A DNA stretch of 64,000 bases from Paenibacillus radicis (ex Xue et al. 2023) (GCF_024722015.1 NZ_JANQBD010000001.1:372001-436000), one strand, 5' to 3'; numbered from the stretch's first letter, positions 1-8,234 are shown. The notes: generated by a model from the letters alone, not told the origin. Made by a program: numbers and translations.

Positions 1-62
1 AAATCAGCAATGTATCTTGCTGCCACAAAATTAACGCTCTACTTGACATTAAAATTGCTCTT

Positions 63-599
63 TCATTTATTATCAATTAATTGTTTGTAATGTTTAATAC
101 TTAAATCTGGTAATTGAAATATTCCATTTGCTATACTTCTTTTGATATCATCCGCCACTTCCCAAGCTAGATTAAAATCGAATTGAGTAATCTCGCCTGT
201 CTCTAAAGCATTTTGTAATTCCTCGCTATCCAAAATGAAAACTTTACCAGATGGAAGAAGCACGATATCCAAATATAAATCATCATACCAAGGGATACCT
301 TGCTCATTTAAGCCATATTGCTTAACTACATCAATATACCACTGGATTACTTGGTTATTTTCATTAAATACTGTTGTAAGTGCATAATGCATGTTAGTTG
401 GGAAATGTTGTGTCCAACAGTAACCAACATCGAAAATAAAAAATTCTTCATCATGGTATTTAACCCACCAAGGTTTAGTAACTTCCTTAATTTTTATTAT
501 TGTAATATGACCATCAAAATCAGTGTCTTTTTTATTTGCAACCAAAAATTCTGCTCCTGATGTAATCCAATCCTCACGACTAGACATTTTCCTTTTCAA
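63..599 (-). CDS. DUF402 family protein
   Basis: 178 residues. The C-terminal half carries the DUF402 signature seen in FomD/NtdP-like nucleotide phosphatases: a WYID motif (about residue 87), then DDLYLDIVLLPSG and a DSEEL helix start. In this family acidic residues of the conserved block bind divalent metal. The substrate of this member cannot be read from sequence. A TTG start is chosen because it gives the MKRK beginning that I recall from relatives and has an AGGGAG site about 7 nt upstream. The ATG at 587 is the alternative. The gene and its surroundings are visibly more A+T-rich than the rest of the window, which may mean transfer. No clear operon partner. Confidence 0.75.
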   Translation of the reverse strand: MKRKMSSREDWITSGAEFLVANKKDTDFDGHITIIKIKEVTKPWWVKYHDEEFFIFDVGYCWTQHFPTNMHYALTTVFNENNQVIQWYIDVVKQYGLNEQGIPWYDDLYLDIVLLPSGKVFILDSEELQNALETGEITQFDFNLAWEVADDIKRSIANGIFQLPDLSIKHYKQLIDNK

Positions 600-969
600 C
601 TACACTACTCCCTAAATCATCATTGTTGTATAAAATCGTGCTTTCATTTAGGTATCGCTTAAAAGACTCTCAATTTCATGAATGATAACTGCTTTATACC
701 TTTATTCAAAACTGAACTCCTTTGGCAATTTTGCATGAACTGAATTAATCAATTCTTTTTCCTATTTATCCCTATTCTACCATTTGGCATATTGCTATAG
801 TTGATAATTTATCGCTCAAAATTGAGTTTAGATGCGCTAGTCAGGAGCTCACAGGGAGTCAGGGGGAAAAGTTAAATTTTCATTTGTTCTATTGTCGCTT
901 TGTTCCAGACTCCAATGGGAGTAAGAAGTCTGTTGGACTGCCCATAGGAACTCTACCTTCTTTCTAGTT
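600..969. other. Gene-free A+T-rich stretch
   Basis: No convincing ORF, RNA gene or repeat is visible here. It lies between the start of the DUF402 gene and the terminator of the Fe-S protein gene, so it should contain the DUF402 promoter, but no clean -35/-10 pair stands out. Confidence 0.4.
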
Positions 970-975
970 CAACAT

Positions 976-1032
976 AAAAAAACCTCCCAAATCATGTGTA
1001 TTAGCATTCATACACAAGCTTGGAAGGTTTTA
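976..1032 (-). terminator. Rho-independent terminator after the IscA-like gene
   Basis: An interrupted stem (AAAACCTtCCAA / TTGGgAGGTTTT type arms plus a TGTGTAT / ATACACA inner stem) is followed on the minus strand by seven T. It ends the transcript of the Fe-S carrier gene. Confidence 0.8.
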
Positions 1033-1037
1033 ATCTG

Positions 1038-1065
1038 CAACCCAGAAATAGCATTTCTAGGGTTG
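1038..1065 (-). terminator. Second hairpin just after the IscA-like stop codon
   Basis: CAACCC-AGAAAT / ATTTCT-GGGTTG arms with a 3-nt loop and one bulged A begin 13 nt beyond the stop codon. There is no T run. Together with the next hairpin it forms a tandem 3' structure, perhaps protecting the mRNA end. Confidence 0.45.
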
Positions 1066-1078
1066 TTTACAACCTATA

Positions 1079-1450
1079 TTAAGCCTCAACTTTATCGTCG
1101 CATTTCTCAGGCGTGCCCTCTTCGTCCTTCACTTTGAAGGAGGAACCACAGCCGCAGGAAGCAACTGCGTTAGGATTATTTATGGTGAAGCCCCCGCCCA
1201 TACCGGATTCTTTAAAATCGATCTCGATACCGTACAAATATTTGGAGCTTTCTTGATCGACCACTACTTTTAGCCCGTTTAATTCAAAAGCTTTATCATC
1301 AGAATTCTCTTGGTCATCAAAGCCCATACCATATGAGAAACCGCTGCAGCCTCCTGATTTAACACCCAAACGAAGGAATAAATCCGGTGTTTCCTCGCTC
1401 GCCAACATTTCTTTAATTTTATCGCTTGCTGTTTCACTAATAGTAATCAT
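1079..1450 (-). CDS. erpA: HesB/IscA-type iron-sulfur cluster carrier
   Basis: 123 residues, normal for the A-type carrier family with a short acidic tail. The three conserved cysteines are present: Cys35 in GGCSGFSYG, and Cys99 and Cys101 in the CGCG motif. These proteins bind a 2Fe-2S or 4Fe-4S cluster and pass it to client enzymes in the cytoplasm. The equivalent in B. subtilis is YutM (SufA-like), which sits near yuzB, yutJ and yutI. The same neighbourhood is seen here, interrupted by mqnE. The ATG follows an AGGAGG site. The symbol erpA versus sufA/yutM cannot be decided from sequence alone. Confidence 0.88.
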   Translation of the reverse strand: MITISETASDKIKEMLASEETPDLFLRLGVKSGGCSGFSYGMGFDDQENSDDKAFELNGLKVVVDQESSKYLYGIEIDFKESGMGGGFTINNPNAVASCGCGSSFKVKDEEGTPEKCDDKVEA

Positions 1451-1696
1451 AAAAATACAACCTCCTTAACGGTAGTGGAGTGGCATGATAAAGCTCAATA
1501 TATCACTAGAGCGCAATAATGGAGCGCAGGTTCAACTTATGAAAGCCGAATTCCCCTACCCCAACTAGAAGCTTTCTTTTTCTTACATATTGCCTCTCTT
1601 CTATAAGTATACTCCTAATAAGCACAGTCCTCAAGGACTTCTATCCAGTTGCCACGCCTGTCTCAAGATTGCAAATGGTTAATCTCCATTTTGTCG

Positions 1697-1735
1697 AACT
1701 ACGTAGTTGCCCCGTCCGATAAGGAGGTCTATAAT
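1697..1735 (+). promoter_or_regulatory. Likely sigma-A promoter of the leader ORF and mqnE, with a palindrome
   Basis: TTGCCC (1707-1712), a 17-nt spacer and a perfect TATAAT (1730-1735). A perfect 12-bp palindrome, AACTACGTAGTT (1697-1708), touches the -35 box and could be an operator. The -35 match is only moderate. Confidence 0.5.
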
Positions 1736-1782
1736 AGATAGTATTGTTTTATTTTATTTGTTTTAATAAGGAGACTTTATAT

Positions 1783-1884
1783 ATGAATATAATGGTACAC
1801 TCCTCCCGGTTCGACGATATCAAGCATAAGGTCATTCATAGTAAAAGCATGGCTTTGTTATTCATTTTGGAGGTGGGTTTATGA
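1783..1884 (+). CDS. 33-codon leader ORF coupled to mqnE
   Basis: A small ORF with its own ribosome site: AAGGAG at 1768-1773, 9-nt spacer, ATG at 1783. It runs 33 codons without interruption and its TGA overlaps the mqnE ATG in an ATGA junction (1881-1884), the classic sign of translational coupling. The peptide begins MNIMVHSSRF, is basic in the middle and ends in a short hydrophobic run (MALLFILEVGL). The mqnE ribosome site lies inside its last codons, so translating it could open or control mqnE translation. No family is recognised. It could be a regulatory leader or a real small protein. Confidence 0.5.
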   Translation: MNIMVHSSRFDDIKHKVIHSKSMALLFILEVGL

Positions 1885-2981
1885 GCATCGTTATCAGTAA
1901 TCCGGATCAAAGGATGGCAGAAATTGCCGAGAAAGTGAAGCATAGGCAACGTTTATCGCTGGAAGATGGCGTATTTTTGTATCAATCCGATGACTTGCTT
2001 ACAATTGGGCAGCTGGCAAATGAAGTTAATCTTAGAATGAACGGTAAACGAGTTTATTTCATCGATAATATGAGCCTTTATTTTACCAATGTATGTGAAG
2101 CTCACTGTGCATTCTGTCATTTCCGCAAGGATGAAGGCGAAGAAGGCTCCTACACGCTTTCGCCTGAGCAAATGTTTGAATTTATTGATGAGCATTATCA
2201 CCCCGGTATGCGCGAATTCCATATAGCACAAGGACATAATCCGAATGTTCCATTTGAATATTATGTAAATTCGATCCGCGCATTGAAGGAGCGTTATCCA
2301 GATGTTACCATCAAGGCCCATACGGCGGCTGAAATCGAGTTTTATTCCCGCCTCAGTGGGTTAAGCTATAAAGAAGTGCTGCAGACTCTTATGGACGCCG
2401 GTTTAAGCACGTTGACTGGCGGCGGTGCGGAAATCTTGTCTGAGCGCTACAGGAAGAAAATGGGCGTTGGTAAAGCAACAACCGACCAATGGCTGGAAGT
2501 ACAGCGGGTTGCTCATGGCCTTGGTCTCAAGACTCATGCGACTATGCTTTATGGTTCAATCGAGACGCTGGAGGAACGTATTCAGCACATGATTTACTTG
2601 CGTGAAGTGCAGGATGAGACCAACGGCTTCATGGTGTTCATTCCTAACTCCGTACAACCGGCAAGCGTAAGTGCGGGCCTCAAGCGCCGCGTCGCCGCAT
2701 TCGATGATCTGAAAACAATCGCAATCAGCCGCCTCATGGTTGATAATATTCAACATATCAAGGCATACTTCATCAACCTTGGTACACAGCTAACACAAAT
2801 AGCTTTAACTTTTGGCGCTTCTGATGTGCACGGTACGATTGTAAAGGAAAGAATCAGTCATGCCGCTGGCGCCTTATCCCCGGATAGCTTGACCCGCGAT
2901 GAGCTAGTATGGCTTGTTAAGGGAGCCGGCCGTATTCCAGTTGAACGTGATACATTTTATAATGAAATAAAAGTATATTAA
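1881..2981 (+). CDS. mqnE: Aminofutalosine synthase, radical SAM enzyme
   Basis: 366 residues, the usual family length. The radical SAM cluster motif is C72-x3-C76-x2-C79 (CEAHCAFC), followed by the conserved HFRKDEGEEG stretch and a GGGAE motif typical of MqnE/MqnC/CofH relatives. MqnE joins the MqnA product to SAM to make aminofutalosine, the second step of the futalosine route to menaquinone. Finding it implies that the organism makes menaquinone by that route rather than, or as well as, the classical men pathway. The other mqn genes are not in this window. It is translationally coupled to a short upstream ORF. Confidence 0.9.
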   Translation: MSIVISNPDQRMAEIAEKVKHRQRLSLEDGVFLYQSDDLLTIGQLANEVNLRMNGKRVYFIDNMSLYFTNVCEAHCAFCHFRKDEGEEGSYTLSPEQMFEFIDEHYHPGMREFHIAQGHNPNVPFEYYVNSIRALKERYPDVTIKAHTAAEIEFYSRLSGLSYKEVLQTLMDAGLSTLTGGGAEILSERYRKKMGVGKATTDQWLEVQRVAHGLGLKTHATMLYGSIETLEERIQHMIYLREVQDETNGFMVFIPNSVQPASVSAGLKRRVAAFDDLKTIAISRLMVDNIQHIKAYFINLGTQLTQIALTFGASDVHGTIVKERISHAAGALSPDSLTRDELVWLVKGAGRIPVERDTFYNEIKVY

Positions 2982-3069
2982 ACTAAATTGGCAGAATATA
3001 TCTCAAGGCAGTTCTGCTGATATTTTTTCAGGGATGCTTGCCGTCCCCATATAGAAAGGGCTCATCACC

Positions 3070-4134
3070 ATGAAGAAATTAGTTATATTAGGCGGCGGCT
3101 ACGGCGGACTAACAATAGCCAACGAGCTATTAGAAAAAGATTTACCCTCAGATACCGTACTTGTACTTATCGACCGCATGCCCTATCAGGGATTGAAAAC
3201 TGAATATTACGCTTTAGCGTCCGGTACTGTAGCAGATAAAGAAATTCGCGTTCAATTCCCTGTAGACCCGCGCCTAATCCTTAAATATGGAGAAGTGACG
3301 GCGGTTGATCCGGTTAACAAATTAGTATTGTTTGAAAATGACGACCCTCTTTCATATGATTGGCTGGTCATCGGGCTCGGGTGTGTGGATAAGTACCATC
3401 AAATTGTCGGGGCTGAGCAATATTCGCAAAGTATCCAAACCTTGTCCGCGACACGCAAAACTTTTCAAACGGTCAATGATACGATTCCTTATGGGCAAGT
3501 TTCGATTATTGGCGGCGGCTTAAGCGGTGTTGAGATGGCAGCGGAGCTTAGAGAAAGCCGTCCCGATATGAATATACGGATTATAGACCGCGGCCCCAGT
3601 GTGTTATCAGCTTTCCCGCCCAAGCTTCAATCTTATGTTCGCGAATGGATGATGGAGCATGATATTGAGCTCAGATCACATATCAACCTTTCTCGGATCG
3701 AAGGCGGGCTGCTCTATAACGATCAGGAAATCATTCACACGGATGTGACGATTTGGACGGCAGGAATTCAGCCAAGCCCGATCATACAGCAGCTTCAGCT
3801 GCCCAAGGACAATCAGGGACGGATAATAATAAACAAATTCCATCAAATTAGCGAGCATCCGGATGTTTTCGTTGTAGGAGACTGCGCCTCCCTTCCTTTC
3901 TCTCCAAGCGCCCAGGCTGCGGAAGGCCAAGGCAAGCAGATTGCAGAGGTAATGAAGGCTATTTGGAAAAATGAAACCCCTCGGCTAGGAAAAATCAAGC
4001 TCAAAGGGGTTTTGGGTTCGCTAGGTAAAAAATCGGGCTTTGGACTGATGGGCAAACGGACGATTATGACAGGTAAAATTGCGCGGACTTTAAAGAGCGG
4101 TGTTCTGTGGTTGTCCAAGCACCATTTCGGTTAA
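3070..4134 (+). CDS. yutJ: NADH dehydrogenase-like FAD oxidoreductase (YutJ-like)
   Basis: 354 residues of the type II NADH dehydrogenase / pyridine nucleotide-disulfide oxidoreductase family. Residues 8-13 (GGGYGG) form the N-terminal FAD dinucleotide fold and 148-153 (GGGLSG) the second, NAD(P)H-binding fold. The VVGDCAS motif near residue 270 contacts FAD. A basic, amphipathic C-terminus may allow membrane association. It probably passes electrons from NAD(P)H to quinone, which fits the adjacent menaquinone gene. The YutJ assignment rests on the conserved neighbourhood with yuzB and the NifU-like gene. Start ATG with an AAAGGG site. It converges with yuzB, 2 nt apart. Confidence 0.82.
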   Translation: MKKLVILGGGYGGLTIANELLEKDLPSDTVLVLIDRMPYQGLKTEYYALASGTVADKEIRVQFPVDPRLILKYGEVTAVDPVNKLVLFENDDPLSYDWLVIGLGCVDKYHQIVGAEQYSQSIQTLSATRKTFQTVNDTIPYGQVSIIGGGLSGVEMAAELRESRPDMNIRIIDRGPSVLSAFPPKLQSYVREWMMEHDIELRSHINLSRIEGGLLYNDQEIIHTDVTIWTAGIQPSPIIQQLQLPKDNQGRIIINKFHQISEHPDVFVVGDCASLPFSPSAQAAEGQGKQIAEVMKAIWKNETPRLGKIKLKGVLGSLGKKSGFGLMGKRTIMTGKIARTLKSGVLWLSKHHFG

Positions 4135-4136
4135 AT

Positions 4137-4391
4137 CTATTCTCCAAGGAGATCGAACATAGCTTCGATCTCTTTTAATTTATGGTCGATCCTCTGCTGC
4201 AGTTCATCCACATTGGCCGCCACAACGATTTCACCATTAACCAAGGCATAGGGGAACATATAACATTCTCCGCAATTGCCAAGACAGCCGTATTCAATCA
4301 CATCATAATCGAGATTAGCTTCCAATTGTTTCATTAATTTATCTGTTCCATGATGCATATTATTCGTACAAAATTCTATGATAGGTCTCAT
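4137..4391 (-). CDS. yuzB: YuzB family protein (DUF1450)
   Basis: 84 residues. Cys8, Cys36, Cys40 and Cys43 (CLGNCGEC region) give a thioredoxin-like 2Fe-2S ferredoxin-type cysteine pattern. The family is usually found beside yutJ and the NifU-like yutI in Bacillales, as here. The function is unknown; a small redox or Fe-S role is likely from the cysteines and neighbours. It is divergent from the NifU-like gene, with about 80 bp between starts to hold both promoters. Confidence 0.85.
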   Translation of the reverse strand: MRPIIEFCTNNMHHGTDKLMKQLEANLDYDVIEYGCLGNCGECYMFPYALVNGEIVVAANVDELQQRIDHKLKEIEAMFDLLGE

Positions 4392-4470
4392 AAGTAATCA
4401 TCCGCCTTGTAAACCATTTTATTTTTGCGCTTATTGTAATATAATAAGTTATAGAAAGGAGTTGAAGCAA

Positions 4471-4716
4471 ATGAGTGAACAAACACAAAGCACCATGTAC
4501 GATGAGGTACTGGAGGTTTTAGATAAGCTTCGCCCGTTTTTGCAGCGCGATGGCGGTGACGTAGAGCTTGTTGATGTGGAGGATGGTATCATCAAACTGA
4601 AGCTGGTAGGTGCCTGCGGCAGCTGCCCAAGCTCAACGATCACATTGAAGGCCGGTATTGAACGCGCATTGCTTGAAGAAGTTGAAGGCGTTCAAGAGGT
4701 TGTACAAGTGTTCTAA
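4471..4716 (+). CDS. yutI: NifU C-terminal domain Fe-S scaffold (YutI-like)
   Basis: 81 residues, a stand-alone NifU C-terminal (Nfu-type) domain. The CxxC pair Cys49/Cys52 in GACGSCPSS binds a cluster between two subunits. [14 protein letters not shown] is the family hallmark. It acts in the cytoplasm in Fe-S cluster maturation. I chose the ATG at 4471 because AAAGGAG lies 9 nt upstream and the protein then has normal family length. The longer reading frame upstream has no ribosome site. Confidence 0.88.
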   Translation: MSEQTQSTMYDEVLEVLDKLRPFLQRDGGDVELVDVEDGIIKLKLVGACGSCPSSTITLKAGIERALLEEVEGVQEVVQVF

Positions 4717-4800
4717 TTGATGTCTTTCTTAAGGCACAACAACTAGAATATTAGCACGCATTCCTTTTAAGTTGAGTACGTGTGATATATTCAACAAATT

Positions 4801-4864
4801 AAAGACCCTTAGTCCGTAAGCTGCTGGCGTTCGCGCCGCTGCTTATGGCTAGAGGGTCTTTTTT
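4801..4864. terminator. Bidirectional terminator between yutI and the SDR gene
   Basis: A long near-perfect stem, AAAGACCCT...AGGGTCTTT, with an inner GTAAGC/GCTTAT pairing and T runs on both strands. It serves the rightward NifU-like gene and the leftward SDR gene, whose stop codon is 10 nt away. Confidence 0.85.
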
Positions 4865-4873
4865 CAGTTTGGC

Positions 4874-5662
4874 TTACTTCTGCTGGGATAAACCGATAAT
4901 CGCTCTGATTGGATCCAATCCACCCGATACATCCATGATATTGCCTGTAATGAAATCAGAGCGTTCCTCACAGAGGAAAGTGATAACTCTGGCAATATCC
5001 TCACCGGCTCCTGGTCGTCCGCGCGGAGATTCAGGATCGAGCTCCTGCTCTACCTCGGCAATCATTTTCTCTTTGTTCAAACCACGAATATCCCCAGGAC
5101 AGATCATATTAACTGTAATACCGTAAGGTGCCTCTTCCACCGCTAATGTTTTGGTAAACGAGACTAGTCCGACTTTTGCCGCTGCGTAAACTGCGCGATG
5201 CGGCCATCCTCGCGCTTCCGCAGCGTGTCCAAAGCCAAAATGGATGATTCTCCCCCACTTCTTATTACGCATCATAGGCAGTACCAAATGATCCAACTGC
5301 ATTACACCTAACAAGTTGCCATGCATTAAATAATTAATATCTTCCTGCGAGTACTCGCTAAACAGCTTTCGTTCGCGGACAAACGGCCCTGCATTATTAA
5401 TTAAAATATCGATGCCACCGAATTCCGCAACAGCCGACTTCACAAGCCGGTTCATCTCCATCGGGTTTGCCACATCGCCCTGAATAGCCATGCAGCGGCG
5501 TCCCTGTGCTTGGATGCGCTCACATAACAGGTTGGCTTCCTTTTGACTTTGCACGTAATTAAGAATAATATCGCAACCTGATTCGGCGAGCAGAAGCGCA
5601 GTCATTTTGCCCAATCCCTTGGCGCTTCCTGTTATGAGTGCAACTTTTGGTTGTTCGGTCAC
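4874..5662 (-). CDS. Short-chain dehydrogenase/reductase
   Basis: 262 residues from the GTG at 5662, which has AGGAGG 7 nt upstream; the longer frame to 5728 runs through a hairpin and lacks a ribosome site. TGSAKGLG (11-18) is the cofactor-binding glycine motif, NNAG (89-92) the structural motif, and Y159-x3-K163 (YAAAK) the catalytic pair. The position normally held by the catalytic serine, 13 residues before the tyrosine, appears to be His146 (FGFGHA). The enzyme may therefore be altered in activity or use a neighbour instead. The substrate is unknown. The start lies just after a hairpin-RBS element. Confidence 0.82.
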   Translation of the reverse strand: MTEQPKVALITGSAKGLGKMTALLLAESGCDIILNYVQSQKEANLLCERIQAQGRRCMAIQGDVANPMEMNRLVKSAVAEFGGIDILINNAGPFVRERKLFSEYSQEDINYLMHGNLLGVMQLDHLVLPMMRNKKWGRIIHFGFGHAAEARGWPHRAVYAAAKVGLVSFTKTLAVEEAPYGITVNMICPGDIRGLNKEKMIAEVEQELDPESPRGRPGAGEDIARVITFLCEERSDFITGNIMDVSGGLDPIRAIIGLSQQK

Positions 5663-5668
5663 GCTCGC

Positions 5669-5740
5669 CCCTCCTAAGAACTTTCCGTATGGAAAGCTAA
5701 CTTCGTAAGCAATTGCTAAACTTTCCACATGAAAGCTTGC
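5669..5740 (-). repeat. Hairpin-RBS element, copy B (SDR gene)
   Basis: Reading on the minus strand: GCTTACGAAG, then CTTTCC-ATAC-GGAAAG (5681-5696), then TTCTTAGGAGG and the GTG start. A second hairpin, CTTTC-N5-GAAAG (5721-5735), lies upstream. The layout and flanks match the copy at ctaB, but the stem sequence differs on both arms, so pairing is conserved. See also 40515-40585, 48603-48645, 49828-49866 and 25436-25452. Confidence 0.7.
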
Positions 5741-5829
5741 ACCGCTTTGCTACTCTAAAGTATAGAGGAACCGCGCCATGGATTCAACCCGTCTGAACGT
5801 CACCTGCAGAAATGACTCCCAGGAAGCAC

Positions 5830-6561
5830 TCAGTTCGAAGGTGAATACTGACCGGATGATTCGGATAAGGTCCGGATATACGTAAATACTTTCTCGCTGG
5901 CCATGAATGTCATATTACAGCCAATTTCAAGGTCCTTGAGATGCTCTTGTATGTTTTCCGTTCTCTTGCGTTGATCTAATGATTGCTTCGATTCTGCAGC
6001 CTGCAGCAGGTCGTCAAGAAGGTCTGCATTAATCGTATGAATTTCCATGTTCCGTTCATTGCGAAGACGCTCTACAGGCACTTTGTAGGCTATCTTCAAG
6101 TCATACAGCTGCTCTTCCAGCTTAGTGTACAAGTGATTGGTATGCATATTACGAAGAACTGTGAAATAGGAATAGCGCCCTTTAATTTCCTCGGTCTTTA
6201 GACGGAATCGCTCGTTCATGAAATGCCCAAGCTTATCCAGTATAGCGAATAAACGAATGATTGCATTTTTATAAAAATAGAGATGTTTATGATAGTCATC
6301 AAGCTCGTTCTCTGACATTTCGTCAATATATGTCTTCGTCACCTTGCTGCCGTAGCTTACCGCGGCGAATTGGCTTTGCTCCAGCTCGTCCAGCGCACGA
6401 AGAAACCCTCGGCCCCATATAATATAACGCCGTTCCTGAAGGTTGCGCTCCTCGGCTGGCACCGACTCCAGCAAATGCAAATAACTGGTTATCGCTTGAT
6501 TGACAGCCGCTAACAATCCCTCATCTTTCCGGCGTGGTTGTCCGAACATGCTTCTTAGCAT
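5830..6561 (-). CDS. HEPN-domain protein (resembles the Cthe_2314 family)
   Basis: 243 residues, largely alpha-helical and charged. R170-N-M-E-I-H175 matches the RNxxxH motif of HEPN domains, where Arg and His cut RNA in active members. The overall layout resembles the Cthe_2314-type HEPN family as I recall it. It has no obvious nucleotidyltransferase partner next to it, so a two-gene toxin-antitoxin module is not evident. It could be a stand-alone RNase or an inactive RNA-binding protein. Family assignment from memory, moderate certainty. Confidence 0.55.
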   Translation of the reverse strand: MLRSMFGQPRRKDEGLLAAVNQAITSYLHLLESVPAEERNLQERRYIIWGRGFLRALDELEQSQFAAVSYGSKVTKTYIDEMSENELDDYHKHLYFYKNAIIRLFAILDKLGHFMNERFRLKTEEIKGRYSYFTVLRNMHTNHLYTKLEEQLYDLKIAYKVPVERLRNERNMEIHTINADLLDDLLQAAESKQSLDQRKRTENIQEHLKDLEIGCNMTFMASEKVFTYIRTLSESSGQYSPSN

Positions 6562-6732
6562 CTTATATGCTCACTTCCTTCCGCTAATAAATGCTTATGC
6601 TTATCGACTAAGTATACACCCGCAGAATCGGGATGATACCTGAATCCATGAGACCATTAAATGCCAATGGGCACCAAAAAGTACCCTTTTACCTGCAACC
6701 TTCGACACTCATAACCCATAATTAGAACAGAA

Positions 6733-6762
6733 GGCTTACGCAGCTATCTCGCTCCGTAAGCC
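6733..6762 (-). terminator. Hairpin overlapping the ctaA stop codon
   Basis: GGCTTACG / CGTAAGCC arms, 14-nt loop, with the ctaA stop codon in the loop. The following T content is poor, so it may stabilise the 3' end rather than terminate fully. Confidence 0.5.
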
Positions 6763-7676
6763 TGTCTGCTGCCCATTCCCGCTTGCAGGGCAAGTACACA
6801 TAAATAGCATAAAATACCGAACAAACAAGCAATGAGAACCGCATGGATAAGGCTGGCTATTAAGTACCAATCGTATCCAAGGGACAACGTTACAAATGCG
6901 CCGCTAAATATTTGAAGCACAACCAGAATGAGTGACCATTTTGCAGCTTGGTACGCATTATCCTGCTTCGCATTCTGCGACCTTATTGCTAAAAACAGCC
7001 ACATAATAATCAGAAACAAAATAATCGCACCTACGCGATGGGCAAATACGATCCGGGTTGCCCCTATCATCTCGGGTATTACTTGTCCGTTGCATAACGG
7101 CCAGCCGATACATCCTCCCGATGCTTGCGTATGTCTTACAAAGGCTCCAAGGTAAACAACCGCATAGCTGTAAATCAAGGTCAAAGCTATTCCCCAACGA
7201 ACCCCGATGGACAAGGTTGAAGGCGGTCCGGATAAGGAACTTCCGAATCGGGTAAAGACTAATGCGAGCAGCAATGTAAAAGCAAATGCCATCAATGAGA
7301 AGCCGAAGTGAAGCGCCAATACAGCTGACGATTGCGGCCATACGACTGCCATAGCCCCAAGAATAGCCTGCAATACGGTAAAAAGCATCGCACCTGATAC
7401 AAACCATTTGGCTTCTTTATTTCTACTGTAAAAAAAGACCAACAAAGTCGTGATCAATAAGATGATTCCTACGACGCCGACCACAAACCGGTGGCTGTAT
7501 TCAATAATAGATTCGATTGTATAGGCCGGAACGAATTTACCGTTACATAATGGCCAATCGTCCCCGCAACCGCGGCCTGATTCTGTCTTAGTGACAAGCG
7601 CGCCCATTACAAGAATTAAAAACATGCCGTACATGCTGGCGAACGAAAACCGCTTCAGCCATTTTTGAAGACTCAT
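6744..7676 (-). CDS. ctaA: Haem A synthase
   Basis: 310 residues with about eight membrane helices. The N-terminal half has the cysteine pair Cys37/Cys44 (CGDDWPLC) and His62 (SHR). The second half repeats the fold with another pair (CIGWPLC) and AHR and IHA histidines. This is the internal duplication of CtaA/COX15, and the numbering almost matches B. subtilis CtaA. The enzyme oxidises the haem O methyl group to a formyl to give haem A for cytochrome oxidase. In B. subtilis ctaA is divergent from ctaB; here ctaB lies 33 kb away next to an SCO protein. Start ATG with AGGTGA upstream. Confidence 0.92.
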   Translation of the reverse strand: MSLQKWLKRFSFASMYGMFLILVMGALVTKTESGRGCGDDWPLCNGKFVPAYTIESIIEYSHRFVVGVVGIILLITTLLVFFYSRNKEAKWFVSGAMLFTVLQAILGAMAVVWPQSSAVLALHFGFSLMAFAFTLLLALVFTRFGSSLSGPPSTLSIGVRWGIALTLIYSYAVVYLGAFVRHTQASGGCIGWPLCNGQVIPEMIGATRIVFAHRVGAIILFLIIMWLFLAIRSQNAKQDNAYQAAKWSLILVVLQIFSGAFVTLSLGYDWYLIASLIHAVLIACLFGILCYLCVLALQAGMGSRQAYGAR

Positions 7677-7801
7677 GAACTGGTTTCACCTACTTTTTTC
7701 TGAATTCGACATATTATGCTAATTAAGTCGAATCGTTCATGTATCATTATAGCGATAATCCAAGAGCAAATCCATGCGGAAATGTTACAAAGCATTGAAA
7801 G

Positions 7802-7865
7802 AAAAAAAGCTGATTCACTTCAGAGGGACATGGAATTAACCAATCCCCGAAGCATCAGCTTTTTT
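7802..7865 (-). terminator. Terminator after the thioredoxin-like gene
   Basis: AAAAAGCTGAT / ATCAGCTTTTT arms around a loop of about 40 nt; the minus strand ends in a T run. It separates the thioredoxin gene from the ctaA promoter. Confidence 0.75.
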
Positions 7866-7889
7866 CGCCTGTATTATTGAGGATATGTC

Positions 7890-8234
7890 TTACTTCTTCA
7901 ATGCATCGGCAACTTCCAAAGCGCGATCAAGAAACTGTTCAATTTCGTCTCTGGTTTTGCGCAGCTTGCTGACGAATCGAACTAGCTCCTCGCCTTCACG
8001 AAAAGCAATAAAGCTCGGAATTCCCAGAATGTTCAGCTTCTCGCATAGATCCGGCACCTCATCCCGGTCAAGCTGAATAAAGTCCAACCGATCTTTATAT
8101 GCTTCCACTACAGCAGGCATAAAAGGATCTATGAAATGGCAATCTTTACACCATGTTGTTTTGAAAACAGCAATTGTAGGCTTGCTTCCCGCAATTTTTT
8201 GTTCAAATACTTGCTCGTTATTAACTTGCTCCAT
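7890..8234 (-). CDS. Thioredoxin family protein
   Basis: 114 residues, a single thioredoxin fold. The active site is W28-C29-K-D-C32, and the cis-proline motif GIPSF is present near residue 72. The CKDC site, rather than the CGPC of housekeeping thioredoxin, points to a special-purpose thiol reductase. There is no signal peptide, so it acts in the cytoplasm. The gene is monocistronic, with its own terminator, and divergent from the SPFH gene. Confidence 0.85.
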   Translation of the reverse strand: MEQVNNEQVFEQKIAGSKPTIAVFKTTWCKDCHFIDPFMPAVVEAYKDRLDFIQLDRDEVPDLCEKLNILGIPSFIAFREGEELVRFVSKLRKTRDEIEQFLDRALEVADALKK

